Of a stretch of 64,000 nucleotides of DNA, positions 1 through 10,336 are shown piece by piece. A program made the translations under genes and the position numbers. Origin of the DNA: Marinobacter pelagius (GTDB lineage Bacteria; Pseudomonadota; Gammaproteobacteria; Pseudomonadales; Oleiphilaceae); NCBI RefSeq assembly GCF_003315345.1, contig NZ_QNRO01000017.1, positions 1 to 64,000 of the forward strand, read 5' to 3'. Each line of letters starts with the position of its first letter. Position 1 is the first letter of the stretch. The notes under the pieces are model-generated. The model saw only the letters and a program-made list of their open reading frames with translations. It had not been told where the DNA came from and searched no databases.

Positions 1-92
1 GTTAGTGTTGGTTTTTTGTGTAGGAGCTTGAAATCATAACACTTTCAGCCGCTTCTTCCTTCCTTACGCTACCTTCTCATGAGAAATCCGGG

Positions 93-968
93 CTAGAGCC
101 AGTCAATGCGCCCGCTCAGGTGGGGCGCATCGCCCTTGCTGTTCAGTAGCTGGTAATCCCAGCCCTTGTCTCCTGTTTGCCAGTTCAGTTGCGCCGTTCC
201 AGGCAGGAACAGGGGCTTCTTGAATTGGCAGCTGACCCTCAGTGCGCCGCTCTTCCAACCTTCCTGCTGCTCCAGCAATGCCAATGTGCGGGCTTTGCTC
301 CACATGCCATGGGCGATGGCCCTGGGAAAGCCGAATGCCTTTGCGCTCAGGGCGTGCATGTGGATCGGGTTACGGTCCCCGGAAACCGAGCCATACTGCC
401 GGCCAATGGACTCCGGCGCCTGGATGCTCAGGGTGTTCGGATAGCGCTCCAGTTCCGGGCGCTCTGTTTTGCCCGCGGGTTTGTCGTTCTTCCGGGCCTG
501 TCGGAACAGGTTGGTGCTGGTCTCTTCCCAGGCCAGGGCGCCGGCAGAGCGGGCCTCGGTGATCAGGTCGAATTCGATGCCTCGATCGGTGCGTTTCTGG
601 TTGCCCAGACGGACGGTGAGGTCCAGTGATTCGCCCTCGCCAATGGGGCGGTGTTGTGTAATGGTATTGCGCAGATGCACCAGGCCGAGCAGGGGCAGGG
701 GGAAGTCCGGCTCGGTGAGCAGCTTCAGGTGCAACGGAAACGCCAGGATGTGGGGCCAGGTGATCGGGGCGTGGGTGTGCTGACCAAACCCGCAGATTTT
801 CTTGTAGTCCCGCAGCTGGCGAGTCACTGTGGAGGCACCCAGAAGATGTGCCTCAAGTGCCGGAATTTCGGGAGCATCCCCGGCGCCGGACTTTTTCGGA
901 AGCAGCGCTTTTGCAAACATCGGCACCAGTGGTGGCGGTGTGTGGTGGTAAATCAATGGGTTTGGCAT
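93..968 (-). CDS. MaoC-like hot-dog dehydratase domain protein
   Basis: A 291-residue protein whose C-terminal third carries the MaoC/hydratase signature SGDRNPIHMHALSAKAFG followed by AHGMW; in this fold the Asp and His of the D-x-N-P-x-H segment act on the enoyl-CoA thioester. The N-terminal half resembles a degenerate first hot-dog repeat, as in two-domain (R)-specific enoyl-CoA hydratases. No signal peptide, so cytoplasmic. It probably hydrates a 2-enoyl-CoA or a related acyl thioester; the exact substrate cannot be read from the sequence. It is divergent from the AraC-type regulator at 1121, with a perfect 6-bp inverted repeat in the shared promoter region, which suggests control by that regulator or by another repressor. 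The family call is firm, the substrate unknown. Confidence 0.8.
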   Translation of the reverse strand: MPNPLIYHHTPPPLVPMFAKALLPKKSGAGDAPEIPALEAHLLGASTVTRQLRDYKKICGFGQHTHAPITWPHILAFPLHLKLLTEPDFPLPLLGLVHLRNTITQHRPIGEGESLDLTVRLGNQKRTDRGIEFDLITEARSAGALAWEETSTNLFRQARKNDKPAGKTERPELERYPNTLSIQAPESIGRQYGSVSGDRNPIHMHALSAKAFGFPRAIAHGMWSKARTLALLEQQEGWKSGALRVSCQFKKPLFLPGTAQLNWQTGDKGWDYQLLNSKGDAPHLSGRIDWL

Positions 969-1004
969 GGTGCAGGTCTCCTTGTGGCCTGATATGCTCT
1001 AACA

Positions 1005-1020
1005 TAAGACGATGGTCTTA
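1005..1020. promoter_or_regulatory. Candidate operator in the maoC-like/araC divergent promoter
   Basis: Inverted repeat TAAGAC-GATG-GTCTTA, perfect over 6 bp per arm, about 40 bp upstream of the minus-strand MaoC-like gene. On the minus strand it lies next to a TATGTT -10-like element with TTGCCA about 19 bp further up, so a bound protein would block that promoter. The regulator is not known. Confidence 0.35.
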
Positions 1021-1120
1021 GAGTCTGGCAAACCCGGCCAGAACAGGCATTGACTTGGCGAGCCCGGCCGGTTGTCCAGCCGGTCAAGGTAGTACCCATA
1101 AAGAATAAAAGCGGGATCAT

Positions 1121-2152
1121 ATGCAGGAACTTCGTGACGCGGGAGTGATGTTACGCCTGATTTACGAGGCAATGAAGAAAAAGGGTATCGACACCGATGC
1201 CATCTTCAGTCGCCTGGGCGTGGATGAAAGTTACGTTTACACCGACCAGTTGCGCACACCCCACAGTGCCCAGCTGTACTTCTGGCAGGCCGTGGAAGAT
1301 GTGTCCGGCGATCCGGATATCGGATTGAATCTCGGACCGCTGCTGCCAGCCTACAAGGGCCAGGTGCTCGAGTACCTTTTCCTCAGCAGTCCGACCTTCG
1401 GTGAGGGCCTGCGCCGGGCCCAGAACTACCAACGCCTGCTGAGCGATGCGGCCAATACAGATTTCTTCATCGAGGGCGATGACGCCTGCATGGTGCTCGA
1501 CGCTGCATCCGACGCCGTTCGCCGCCTGAAGCACTTCAACGAGTGCTTTGTCCAGGGCCTGATCACCTTCTTCCGCTCCGTTACCGACGACAGTTTCTAT
1601 CCGTCGCGCATCGAGTTCGAGCATGAGCGCGAGGAGGGGCAGGAGCACGCCCGGGAGGTCCTAGGCTGTGATGTGGTGTTCGGGGCGCCGGAGAACCGGC
1701 TGTACTTCCCGGCCAAGTTGCTGTCCCACACCTCTCCCCATGCCGAACCGGAACTCCTGGACCTCCATGAGCGGTTTGCCAGCGAGCAGGTTGCGCGTCT
1801 TGAGAAGAAGGACATCGTGGGCCAGGTGGAACGGATTGTCGCCGAGCTGCTGGACAGTGGCGAGGTTACCCTCGATGCGGTCGCCGAACGCCTTGGTATC
1901 AAGCCCCGGACCCTCCGGACCCGCTTGACCGAAGCCGAAACCAGTTTCAACCAGGTGCTTGCTGATTTCCGCTATCGCCTGGCCCGGCAGTTGCTGGCCA
2001 CCACGGACGAATCCATTGACGAGATCGTGTATCTGACCGGCTTTTCCGAACCAAGTACTTTCTATCGGGCGTTCAAGCGCTGGTCCGGCATGACCCCGAT
2101 CGAGTACCGGAAAACTTCCCAGGGTAAGGACGCCCTGGTCGACGCCATGTAA
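1121..2152 (+). CDS. AraC-family transcriptional regulator (arabinose-binding-domain type)
   Basis: A 343-residue regulator. Residues about 15-205 match the N-terminal ligand-binding domain of the OruR/ArgR-like AraC group (pattern around GLNLGPLLPAYKGQVLEYLF). Residues about 235-335 form the double helix-turn-helix, ending in the typical EIVYLTGFSEPSTFYRAFKRW and GMTPIEYR. It is divergent from the MaoC-like gene, which makes that gene the first candidate target. Two more regulators of the same layout occur at 2560 and 41988, both also back to back with acyl-CoA enzyme genes. The effector is likely a small lipid- or CoA-related molecule, but this is inference from the neighbours only. Confidence 0.88.
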   Translation: MQELRDAGVMLRLIYEAMKKKGIDTDAIFSRLGVDESYVYTDQLRTPHSAQLYFWQAVEDVSGDPDIGLNLGPLLPAYKGQVLEYLFLSSPTFGEGLRRAQNYQRLLSDAANTDFFIEGDDACMVLDAASDAVRRLKHFNECFVQGLITFFRSVTDDSFYPSRIEFEHEREEGQEHAREVLGCDVVFGAPENRLYFPAKLLSHTSPHAEPELLDLHERFASEQVARLEKKDIVGQVERIVAELLDSGEVTLDAVAERLGIKPRTLRTRLTEAETSFNQVLADFRYRLARQLLATTDESIDEIVYLTGFSEPSTFYRAFKRWSGMTPIEYRKTSQGKDALVDAM

Positions 2153-2185
2153 GAAAACTTTTTCGGACTTTTTTCAGGAAAAACG

Positions 2186-2213
2186 TTGACATGGTCGGGG
2201 GCGTCTTTATAAT
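2186..2213 (+). promoter_or_regulatory. Consensus sigma-70 promoter of tRNA-Asp
   Basis: TTGACA at 2186-2191 and TATAAT at 2208-2213, both perfect hexamers, with a 16-bp spacer. A G+C-rich stretch follows at the expected start site near 2220, resembling the discriminator of stringently controlled stable-RNA promoters. The tRNA begins at 2286. Confidence 0.85.
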
Positions 2214-2285
2214 GCGCCCTCGTTGTCACCGAGCAGTCACAGACAAGGCTGCAGGCCTTGCGAGGTATCCGGTGATGGCCCGCGC

Positions 2286-2362
2286 GGAGCGGTAGTTCAG
2301 TTGGTTAGAATACCGGCCTGTCACGCCGGGGGTCGCGGGTTCGAGTCCCGTCCGCTCCGCCA
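2286..2362 (+). tRNA. tRNA-Asp (GTC)
   Basis: A 77-nt cloverleaf with acceptor stem GGAGCGG/CCGCTCC, D-arm, anticodon loop CTGTCAC giving anticodon GTC, T-arm GTTCGAGTC, discriminator G and encoded CCA. It closely matches the E. coli tRNA-Asp sequence. It stands alone between two genes; no integrase or attachment-site repeat was seen beside it. Confidence 0.97.
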
Positions 2363-2385
2363 TTTTTCCTACCTCTGTTTTTCTC

Positions 2386-2414
2386 TTGACCCATCCCGGG
2401 TTCTGAAATATTCC
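2386..2414 (+). promoter_or_regulatory. Possible promoter of the 29-residue ORF
   Basis: TTGACC at 2386-2391 and TATTCC at 2409-2414 with a 17-bp spacer, in the 104-bp gap between tRNA-Asp and the small acidic ORF. The fit is moderate. Read-through from the tRNA promoter is an alternative source of transcript. Confidence 0.35.
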
Positions 2415-2466
2415 TGTCACACGAGGCATTTACCTTGGCGGTTAAAGTTCGCACGAGGGTAAAGTC

Positions 2467-2556
2467 ATGTCTGACTATGAAGAAGAGTTGCTGGAAACCC
2501 GGCTGGATGAATTCGAGGATGATGGCGAGTTCATTGACGACGCCACAGAGCTTTAA
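2467..2556 (+). CDS. Small acidic protein, 29 residues (hypothetical)
   Basis: An open frame from ATG at 2467 to TAA at 2554-2556, with GAGG about 7 bp upstream as a ribosome-binding site. The predicted peptide begins MSDYEEELLETRLDEF and is very rich in Asp and Glu (about 14 of 29) with almost no Lys or Arg, so strongly negatively charged. It ends 3 bp before the stop codon of the convergent AraC gene. I do not recognise a family. The good start context, codon choice and exact fit to the gap support a real gene, but nothing proves translation. Confidence 0.45.
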   Translation: MSDYEEELLETRLDEFEDDGEFIDDATEL

Positions 2557-2559
2557 TCC

Positions 2560-3618
2560 CTAGTCCCCGGTTTTTCCGTTCAGCTGCATTTGTCGGCGAT
2601 GCTCGCCGGGGCTGACCCCGAACCATCGTTGGTAGGCTTTGTGAAAGGCCGGCGGGTTGGCAAACCCCAGTAACCAGGCAATTTCCGACAGGGAGCTGTT
2701 GGTTTCCTTCAGATAATCCAGTGCCAGCTGTTGTCGGGTCTCATCCATTAACAGCCGGAAGTTGGTACCCTCGGCCGCCAGTTGCCGTTGCAATGTCCAG
2801 GGCGAGGTGCCGAGTCGCGCCGCAACCGTTTCCAGCCCCGGCGTCTCGCCGCGGAACAGGGGCGTCATCAAGTGCCGCACCCGGTCCGAGGTGCTCCATC
2901 CCCGTTTGATCCTTTCCAGTTCACGCTCACACATCACGCAGAGCTGCTCGTGCATGGCCGGGTGCGCCTGGTTGCTCGGTTGGTGCCAGGCACTTTTCTT
3001 GAGCGTCAGGCTGTTCTCTGTGGCACTGAATTCAACCGGGCAGCGGAACCAGCTTTCAAACAGGTCGTCCAGGCCGGTCGACGGGTATTCGATGCGAACC
3101 TTCTCAAGCACGTCATAACGGCCGGTCAGGGTGCGTGCCAGCTGAGTCCAGGCTGCCAGCACCGAGTCCACAACGAAGTAATTGAACCGGTTGTAGGGAC
3201 GGATCGAGTAGAAGCTGGCTATCCGCTTGTCGGGATCGGTTCCGGGATGACCGCGACTGTTCTGGCTGGTGAGCCTCGAATAACGTACCAGCTTCATCAG
3301 TGCCTGCCCGATGGTCGGCGCGGTCTCCGCCGCCAGTCCGGCCAGGCCGGCGTCGATCGGCCGGGATAGAGCCCCCATCCGCAGTCCCAGTGCGGGGTTG
3401 CCGGTCAGCCTGATGGCGGCCTCTCCCATCCGCATGAAACGGGGGATGCTGATCCGCGCTTCCGGGGAGGTCAGGGCGGTTTCATCCAGATTGAATTGCC
3501 TGGCCAGCACCTCGTGGTCTGCACCTTCCTCCGCAGCTGCGCGCAGCAGTACCGAGACGTACAGAAGGCTGATGTCGCCGAGCGCGTTGCGGTTTCCGGG
3601 CTTTGAGGGTGCTCTCAC
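2560..3618 (-). CDS. AraC-family transcriptional regulator next to fadH
   Basis: A 352-residue regulator with an N-terminal ligand domain (residues about 15-210) and a C-terminal AraC DNA-binding domain (about 240-340) ending LGFANPPAFHKAYQRWFGVSP. The start is GTG at 3618, with AGGA about 8 bp upstream. The frame stays open far upstream, across the opposite strand of fadH, but that extension is an antisense shadow: it has no regulator homology and overlaps a real gene. The gene is divergent from fadH with 138 bp between the starts, so control of fatty-acid breakdown is the obvious guess. Confidence 0.85.
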   Translation of the reverse strand: MRAPSKPGNRNALGDISLLYVSVLLRAAAEEGADHEVLARQFNLDETALTSPEARISIPRFMRMGEAAIRLTGNPALGLRMGALSRPIDAGLAGLAAETAPTIGQALMKLVRYSRLTSQNSRGHPGTDPDKRIASFYSIRPYNRFNYFVVDSVLAAWTQLARTLTGRYDVLEKVRIEYPSTGLDDLFESWFRCPVEFSATENSLTLKKSAWHQPSNQAHPAMHEQLCVMCERELERIKRGWSTSDRVRHLMTPLFRGETPGLETVAARLGTSPWTLQRQLAAEGTNFRLLMDETRQQLALDYLKETNSSLSEIAWLLGFANPPAFHKAYQRWFGVSPGEHRRQMQLNGKTGD

Positions 3619-3657
3619 GTGGTATTCCTGATTGGGTGTCGCTTCAGGATAACATAA

Positions 3658-5820
<2,163 letters not shown>

Positions 5821-5876
5821 TCACAAAACGTTGCAGTTTTTATCTGTCCATCGACATTTGTCTGGCTAGACTATTG

Positions 5877-5904
5877 GAAAGCCTACGGTTATCCGTAGGC
5901 TTTC
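5877..5904 (+). terminator. Hairpin downstream of fadH
   Basis: A perfect 12-bp stem (5877-5888 with 5893-5904) closed by a TTAT loop, 57 bp after the fadH stop. There is no long T-run after it, so it may act as a weak terminator or protect the mRNA end. Confidence 0.6.
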
Positions 5905-5998
5905 TGGTATTGGTGCATGCCGCTGGACGAATTTTCCGATGGAACGCTCCGGGGAAGCGAAGCGTGTAAGTGTCCAATTTCTGAATCCTGGAGATGGA

Positions 5999-7249
5999 AT
6001 GATGGCTTCTGCCGATCAGGCAACCGATGGCTACTCAGCCGTGTTTTTTATGGAGGAGGGGCGTATTGCCCGTCAGATGCGCGCTTCCGAGTTCGGCGCT
6101 TTCCTCGACGGTTATGTCGGTTTATCTGACCTGGCGGAAACGGACGTAAAGGCCGTACTGATCGAGCTGGGGGGTGACCTCCTGGTGCGCTCGCTGGTGT
6201 TCTTCCGGATCTGGTTTGATGACGAGGGCCGAGCTGACACCAGTTGGAACGTTCCCATTGAGGCGTTGGCTAAAGACGGTGCCAAGGGGCCGGACATGGG
6301 CGCGGGTCCCATCCGCCTGGTGTGTCGCAGCCAGTGCCCGGATCCGAAGTTCGCCAAGGAGCTCTGGGACCCGGATATGACGCCGGGCAACAACCATTTC
6401 CTCGCCATCCGCAAGGCGGTGGAAAGCAATACCCTGAGATTCCAGAAGATCGAACCTGTCGAGGAGGACATTCCCGTCCTCAACGCCAAGGAAGAGCCGG
6501 CGAAGGAGAAGGAAGACGATGGGGCGGCGTCGGCAGACCGAGCACGCCTGGCGCAGCTGATCCGTGAACAGCGTTTACGCATCAAGACCCTGCAGAGTGT
6601 ACACCGGGATTCCCTGGCGGACCTCCAGCGTGAACACCGCAATGAAATGCAGTCCCTGCGCAGCGAAATGGCGGATCTGGAGCAGAAATACGAGCGCCAG
6701 CGGCTGACCAGTGAGCAGCTCAAGCAGCGGCTATCCGAGCGCAACGAACAATACCTCTCCATGCAGGAGCAGATCGGCAGCGCCGACGAGGATAAGAAGC
6801 GGGACGACGCCAACGTCGGTGCCGAACTGGTTCTGCTCCGGGAGCAGCTTGAGCGCAAGCAGCGTGAGCTGGAAATGCGTGACGAGAAAATAGTCTCCCT
6901 GGAAGAAGAGAACCACGAGTTGCGGCACCGGGAGCCGCCAGAGAACTCCATTCTTGACCATCTGCGCAAGCAATCGGTCTTTCTCGTGGCCTACCATGCC
7001 GGAGTGGGTCACTTGACCCTGCCGTTCGACGACATTGAGACCTACTTCACCAACCCCGTGGCCTATGCCGCCGAACGTTGTGGTATGAACGAGCCGGCCT
7101 ACCGGGAGTGGCTGGAACACTACGAGAACCCGGTGTGCGGCCACCAGGACGGGGATGGCAACGAGTGCGCCGAACCCATCATGCGGGTCAGCCAGCCGGC
7201 GGAATTCCGGCCGGGTGTGGATGACCGCTGCGAGCAGCACCAGGCCTGA
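5999..7249 (+). CDS. Conserved hypothetical protein with central coiled coil
   Basis: About 416 residues in three parts. The N-terminal domain (about 1-140) is globular. A long charged coiled coil follows (about 165-310), rich in Glu, Arg, Gln and Leu heptads such as LAQLIREQRLRIKTLQ. The C-terminal domain (about 320-400) has the sequence SVFLVAYHAGVGHLTLP and a conserved-looking pair CGHQDGDGNEC. GGAG at 5990-5993 lies 5 bp before ATG 5999, so this start is preferred over an upstream one at 5939. No signal peptide or membrane segment. Similar proteins are sometimes labelled as chromosome-partition-like because of the coiled coil, but no ParA motif is present. Function unknown. Confidence 0.7.
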   Translation: MMASADQATDGYSAVFFMEEGRIARQMRASEFGAFLDGYVGLSDLAETDVKAVLIELGGDLLVRSLVFFRIWFDDEGRADTSWNVPIEALAKDGAKGPDMGAGPIRLVCRSQCPDPKFAKELWDPDMTPGNNHFLAIRKAVESNTLRFQKIEPVEEDIPVLNAKEEPAKEKEDDGAASADRARLAQLIREQRLRIKTLQSVHRDSLADLQREHRNEMQSLRSEMADLEQKYERQRLTSEQLKQRLSERNEQYLSMQEQIGSADEDKKRDDANVGAELVLLREQLERKQRELEMRDEKIVSLEEENHELRHREPPENSILDHLRKQSVFLVAYHAGVGHLTLPFDDIETYFTNPVAYAAERCGMNEPAYREWLEHYENPVCGHQDGDGNECAEPIMRVSQPAEFRPGVDDRCEQHQA

Positions 7250-7359
7250 TCCTCGCATCTTTTTTCAGAATCCAGCCGACTTTCGTTACACTGTACGCCA
7301 TCGTTGCAGGGTAGCGGAGGCGCTGTTCCCTGCTGCATCCCGGGATCACAGGAATTTTC

Positions 7360-8244
7360 ATGGATCAGTTCAGGAATATCGGCGTAATCGGACGGATGGG
7401 CAGCGTCAAGGTGGTGGAGACGCTGAGGCAGCTCAAGCAGTACCTGCTTGCCCAGAACTACCAGGTCATTCTGGAAGAAGACACCGCGGGAATGATTCCC
7501 GGCCATGGCCTGCAGGTGGCCAGCAAGAAACTGCTGGGTGAAATCTGCGACCTCGTGATTGTCGTCGGCGGTGATGGCAGTCTGCTGGGTGCCGCCCGGG
7601 AGCTGGCGAAGTCGAAGATTCCCCTGCTCGGGGTGAACCGGGGGCGCCTCGGCTTCCTCACCGACATTTCTCCTTCAGATCTTGAAGAGCGTCTCGGCAA
7701 GGTACTGGAAGGCGAGTACATCGAGGAAACCCGCTTCCTGCTCGATGGTAATGTCGAGCGTAACGGTCAGCCGCTGGGTTTCGGCAGTGCTCTGAACGAC
7801 GTGGTGCTGCATCCGGGTAAATCCACCCGGATGATCGGCTTTGACCTGTTCATCGACGGTCACTTCGTCTACAGCCAGCGCTCCGACGGCCTGATTGTCT
7901 CCACGCCCACTGGCTCCACTGCTTATTCCCTGTCTGCCGGTGGCCCGATCATGCACCCGAAACTTGACGCCATCGTGCTGGTGCCCATGTTTCCCCATAC
8001 CCTGAGCAGCCGCCCGATCGTGGTGGACGGCAAGAGCGAGATCAAGCTGGTCATCGGAGATACCAACGAGACCTACCCGCAGGTAAGCTTTGATGGTCAG
8101 ATGAACATCTCCTGTGCGCCCGGGGATATCATCCGAATCACCAAAAAACCGTTCAAAATCCGTCTGATCCACCCGACGGACCATAACTTCTATGCCACCT
8201 GCCGTGACAAACTTGGCTGGGCAAGTGAAATCGCAGCGAGTTGA
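7360..8244 (+). CDS. nadK: NAD(+) kinase
   Basis: A 294-residue cytoplasmic enzyme that phosphorylates NAD to NADP using ATP. The sequence shows the family GGDGS motif at about residue 70, the GRLGFL segment at about 93 and the glycine-rich SDGLIVSTPTGSTAYSLSAG block at about 173. Its length matches bacterial NadK (E. coli 292). AGGA precedes ATG 7360. The stop codon is 2 bp before the ATG of the phosphoesterase gene, so the two are probably co-transcribed and translationally coupled. Confidence 0.96.
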   Translation: MDQFRNIGVIGRMGSVKVVETLRQLKQYLLAQNYQVILEEDTAGMIPGHGLQVASKKLLGEICDLVIVVGGDGSLLGAARELAKSKIPLLGVNRGRLGFLTDISPSDLEERLGKVLEGEYIEETRFLLDGNVERNGQPLGFGSALNDVVLHPGKSTRMIGFDLFIDGHFVYSQRSDGLIVSTPTGSTAYSLSAGGPIMHPKLDAIVLVPMFPHTLSSRPIVVDGKSEIKLVIGDTNETYPQVSFDGQMNISCAPGDIIRITKKPFKIRLIHPTDHNFYATCRDKLGWASEIAAS

Positions 8245-8246
8245 TC

Positions 8247-9260
8247 ATGGCTTGTAAGAATCCCTCCGCAAATCGCGGTTTCGATATCATCGGCGACATC
8301 CACGGTTGCGCCCACACCCTGGAAAAGCTCCTGGACCGGATGGGGTACCGCAAGGTCAACGGTGTTTACGAGCATCCCCTGCGCCAGGCCGTTTTCATCG
8401 GTGACATCATTGACCGGGGCCCGCGTATCCGGGAAGCGCTGCACCTGGTGCGGGACATGGTCGAGCACGGCTCGGCGCGGATTGTCATGGGCAACCACGA
8501 GTACAACGCCCTGGGTTACTGCACCCGTGCCCGCCCGGGCAGTGGCAAGACCTGGTTGCGGGAGCACAACCCGCGCCACGATCGGCTGATCAAGGAAACC
8601 CTTGAGCAGTTCGATGCCCATCCCCACGAATGGAACGAGTTTCTGGAGTGGTTTTACACCATCCCCCTGTTCATCGAGGAAGAGGACTTTCGGGTGGTGC
8701 ACGCCTGTTGGGACGGTGACCTGATCGAGAAATTCAAACAGATTCAGGGTGGCGCCTGCATTGACGAGGATTTCCTCCACGCCTCGGCGGCCATCGAGTC
8801 CTTCGCCGGACAGGTAATGGATACGCTCCTTCGGGGTACGGACCTGCGTCTGCCGGAGGGTATGTCGATAACGGGCAAGGACGGCTATGTCCGCGAATTC
8901 TTCCGGACCAAGTTCTGGGCGGACGAGCCCCATACCTATGCCGATGTGGTGTTCCAGCCCGATCCGTTGCCGCCGGAGGTGGCGAGGCACGTGCTGACCG
9001 AAGACGAGCGCAAGCAGCTCATCAGTTACCCACTGGACGCGCCACCGGTGTTTGTGGGTCATTACTGGATGGAAGGTCGGCCCGCGCCGCTTAAGCCCAA
9101 TGTGGCCTGCATTGATTTCAGTGCGGTGAAATACGGCAAGCTGGTGGCCTACCGGTTTGACGGCGAGCGGGCACTTTCCCGCGACAAGTTTGTCTGGGTA
9201 GATGTGGAGCGGCCGGAGGCTCCGGAGTACCCCACCAGCGAAGACAGCGTTGCGCGCTAG
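8247..9260 (+). CDS. Metallophosphoesterase (PPP-type Ser/Thr phosphatase-like)
   Basis: A 337-residue protein with the calcineurin-like metal-binding motifs in order: GDIHG (about 16), GDIIDRGP (about 53) and GNHE (about 84), with later His residues in VVHACWDG and FVGHYWM. These place two metal ions for phosphoester hydrolysis. The substrate is unknown; relatives include diadenosine tetraphosphatases and protein phosphatases. Start taken at ATG 8247, two codons after an in-frame TTG that would overlap the nadK stop. It likely shares an mRNA with nadK. Confidence 0.85.
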   Translation: MACKNPSANRGFDIIGDIHGCAHTLEKLLDRMGYRKVNGVYEHPLRQAVFIGDIIDRGPRIREALHLVRDMVEHGSARIVMGNHEYNALGYCTRARPGSGKTWLREHNPRHDRLIKETLEQFDAHPHEWNEFLEWFYTIPLFIEEEDFRVVHACWDGDLIEKFKQIQGGACIDEDFLHASAAIESFAGQVMDTLLRGTDLRLPEGMSITGKDGYVREFFRTKFWADEPHTYADVVFQPDPLPPEVARHVLTEDERKQLISYPLDAPPVFVGHYWMEGRPAPLKPNVACIDFSAVKYGKLVAYRFDGERALSRDKFVWVDVERPEAPEYPTSEDSVAR

Positions 9261-9306
9261 CGGTTCGTCTTGCGGTGAGCCCATACCCCTGATCGTGAGG
9301 TGAGAA

Positions 9307-10161
9307 TTGTATCGGGTAAAGCAGTTGGATACCTCGGTGAACCTTGCCGACTTCAGCCAGTGGCTGAGGGATCAGGGCGTGGGGCATCGTATAACGGAAG
9401 AAGGCGGCCAGCAGGTGCTTTGGCTGGAACATGAAGAGCATGCGGAACCTGTGCTGGCGGCGCTTGAACGGTACCTCGCGGAACCCCGGCTCAGGGAAGC
9501 AGTGGCCAGCCAGAACCGCTCGCCGGCTTTCGTTGGCGGCCGCTGGCAGCCGGCACCGCGCCATGCGCCCCTGGTCCTGGGTCTGATCGTATTCGCCGTG
9601 GTGATGGTCTGGCTCACGGGGATGGGCTCCAATGAGCTCTCCGCCGCCCTGATGGTGGTGGACCCCCGGAATTTTGACTGGACCACCTTTGACGGTCGCA
9701 TCGATGCGCTGTCGGCCACGCTGGCCAGCGGTCAGGTCTGGCGTCTGATTACGCCGGATTTTCTGCATTTCAGCTGGACTCACATCATTTTCAACTCAGT
9801 GATGCTCTGGTTCCTCGGCAGCCAGGTCGAGTGGTTTGACGGCAAGGGCCGGCTGATAGCCCTGTTCCTGGTGACCAGCCTGTTGTCCAATAGTTTGCAG
9901 TACCTGGTTTCCGGGCCTTTGTTTGGTGGCCTTTCCGGCGTGGTATACGGGATTCTCGGTTATTGCTGGCTGAGCCAGCAGCGGGCGCCACGGTTCCAGT
10001 TCCCGCCAGCGCTGGTAACCTTCGCGGTGATCTGGATGGTTCTCGGTTTTACCCCATTGCCGGAAATGCTGGGTCTGGGCAGGATGGCCAATGAGGCGCA
10101 CCTGGGTGGTTTTGTCGCGGGACTGCTCTGCGCGCTGGTTTTGCCCGTAAGGAAAGGGTGA
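9307..10161 (+). CDS. glpG: Rhomboid-family intramembrane serine protease (GlpG-like)
   Basis: A 284-residue inner-membrane protease. Residues 1-85 form the GlpG N-terminal cytoplasmic domain; from about 95 onward there are about six membrane segments. The catalytic serine lies in GGLSGVVYG (about 211) and the histidine in NEAHLGGF (about 263), the rhomboid Ser-His dyad. The start appears to be TTG 9307, with GAGG 6 bp upstream and no nearer ATG. It cuts transmembrane substrates inside the bilayer. It follows the phosphoesterase gene by 46 bp and may end the same transcript. Confidence 0.88.
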   Translation: MYRVKQLDTSVNLADFSQWLRDQGVGHRITEEGGQQVLWLEHEEHAEPVLAALERYLAEPRLREAVASQNRSPAFVGGRWQPAPRHAPLVLGLIVFAVVMVWLTGMGSNELSAALMVVDPRNFDWTTFDGRIDALSATLASGQVWRLITPDFLHFSWTHIIFNSVMLWFLGSQVEWFDGKGRLIALFLVTSLLSNSLQYLVSGPLFGGLSGVVYGILGYCWLSQQRAPRFQFPPALVTFAVIWMVLGFTPLPEMLGLGRMANEAHLGGFVAGLLCALVLPVRKG

Positions 10162-10167
10162 TCGGAT

Positions 10168-10255
10168 AAAAAAAGCCCCGCCAAAGGGCGGGGCGCAAGA
10201 AGAGCTTTTAGCTCCTGATGAGAGAGACCAAATGATACGACCGTTGTCATTTGGT
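10168..10255 (-). ncRNA. Candidate Fur-repressed small RNA, about 88 nt
   Basis: On the minus strand of the glpG-DUF1315 gap a complete small-RNA unit can be read: TTGACA (10291-10286), an 18-bp spacer, TATCAT (10267-10262), a predicted start near 10255 and a canonical terminator ending in seven T at 10174-10168. A Fur-box-like sequence covers the -10 region. The transcript would begin with a 9-bp hairpin (10255-10247 with 10235-10227), then a pyrimidine-rich single strand containing CUCUCUC, a small GAGC/GCUC hairpin and the terminator stem. No protein gene on this strand uses the promoter or terminator. This is the layout of RyhB/PrrF-type iron-responsive RNAs; I see no clear primary-sequence match to either. 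Expression is not shown. Confidence 0.6.
10175..10194 (-). terminator. Rho-independent terminator of the candidate sRNA
   Basis: An 8-bp G+C stem (10175-10182 with 10187-10194) with a short loop. Read on the minus strand it is followed at once by seven T (10174-10168). Read on the plus strand it has no T-run, so it fits a minus-strand transcript better than glpG, although it could also help end glpG mRNA. Confidence 0.75.
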
Positions 10256-10257
10256 GA

Positions 10258-10276
10258 TGTAATGATAATTGTTATC
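10258..10276 (-). promoter_or_regulatory. Fur-box-like operator over the sRNA promoter
   Basis: The 19-mer at 10258-10276, with core AATGATAATTGTTATC, agrees with the GATAATGATAATCATTATC Fur consensus at about 15 of 19 positions and is close to palindromic. It overlaps the TATCAT -10 element of the minus-strand sRNA promoter and lies about 60 bp upstream of the plus-strand DUF1315 gene, so it could act on either transcript. Confidence 0.6.
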
Positions 10277-10336
10277 GTTTGCATCTGTCAAACGATTGTG
10301 CCGATTTTTTTGTGAAGGTTTTTTCAGGAGAGCGGA

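Noticed and set aside
2223..2462. A 79-codon frame spanning tRNA-Asp
   Set aside because: It reads through the tRNA sequence, which explains its conservation; it is not a protein gene.
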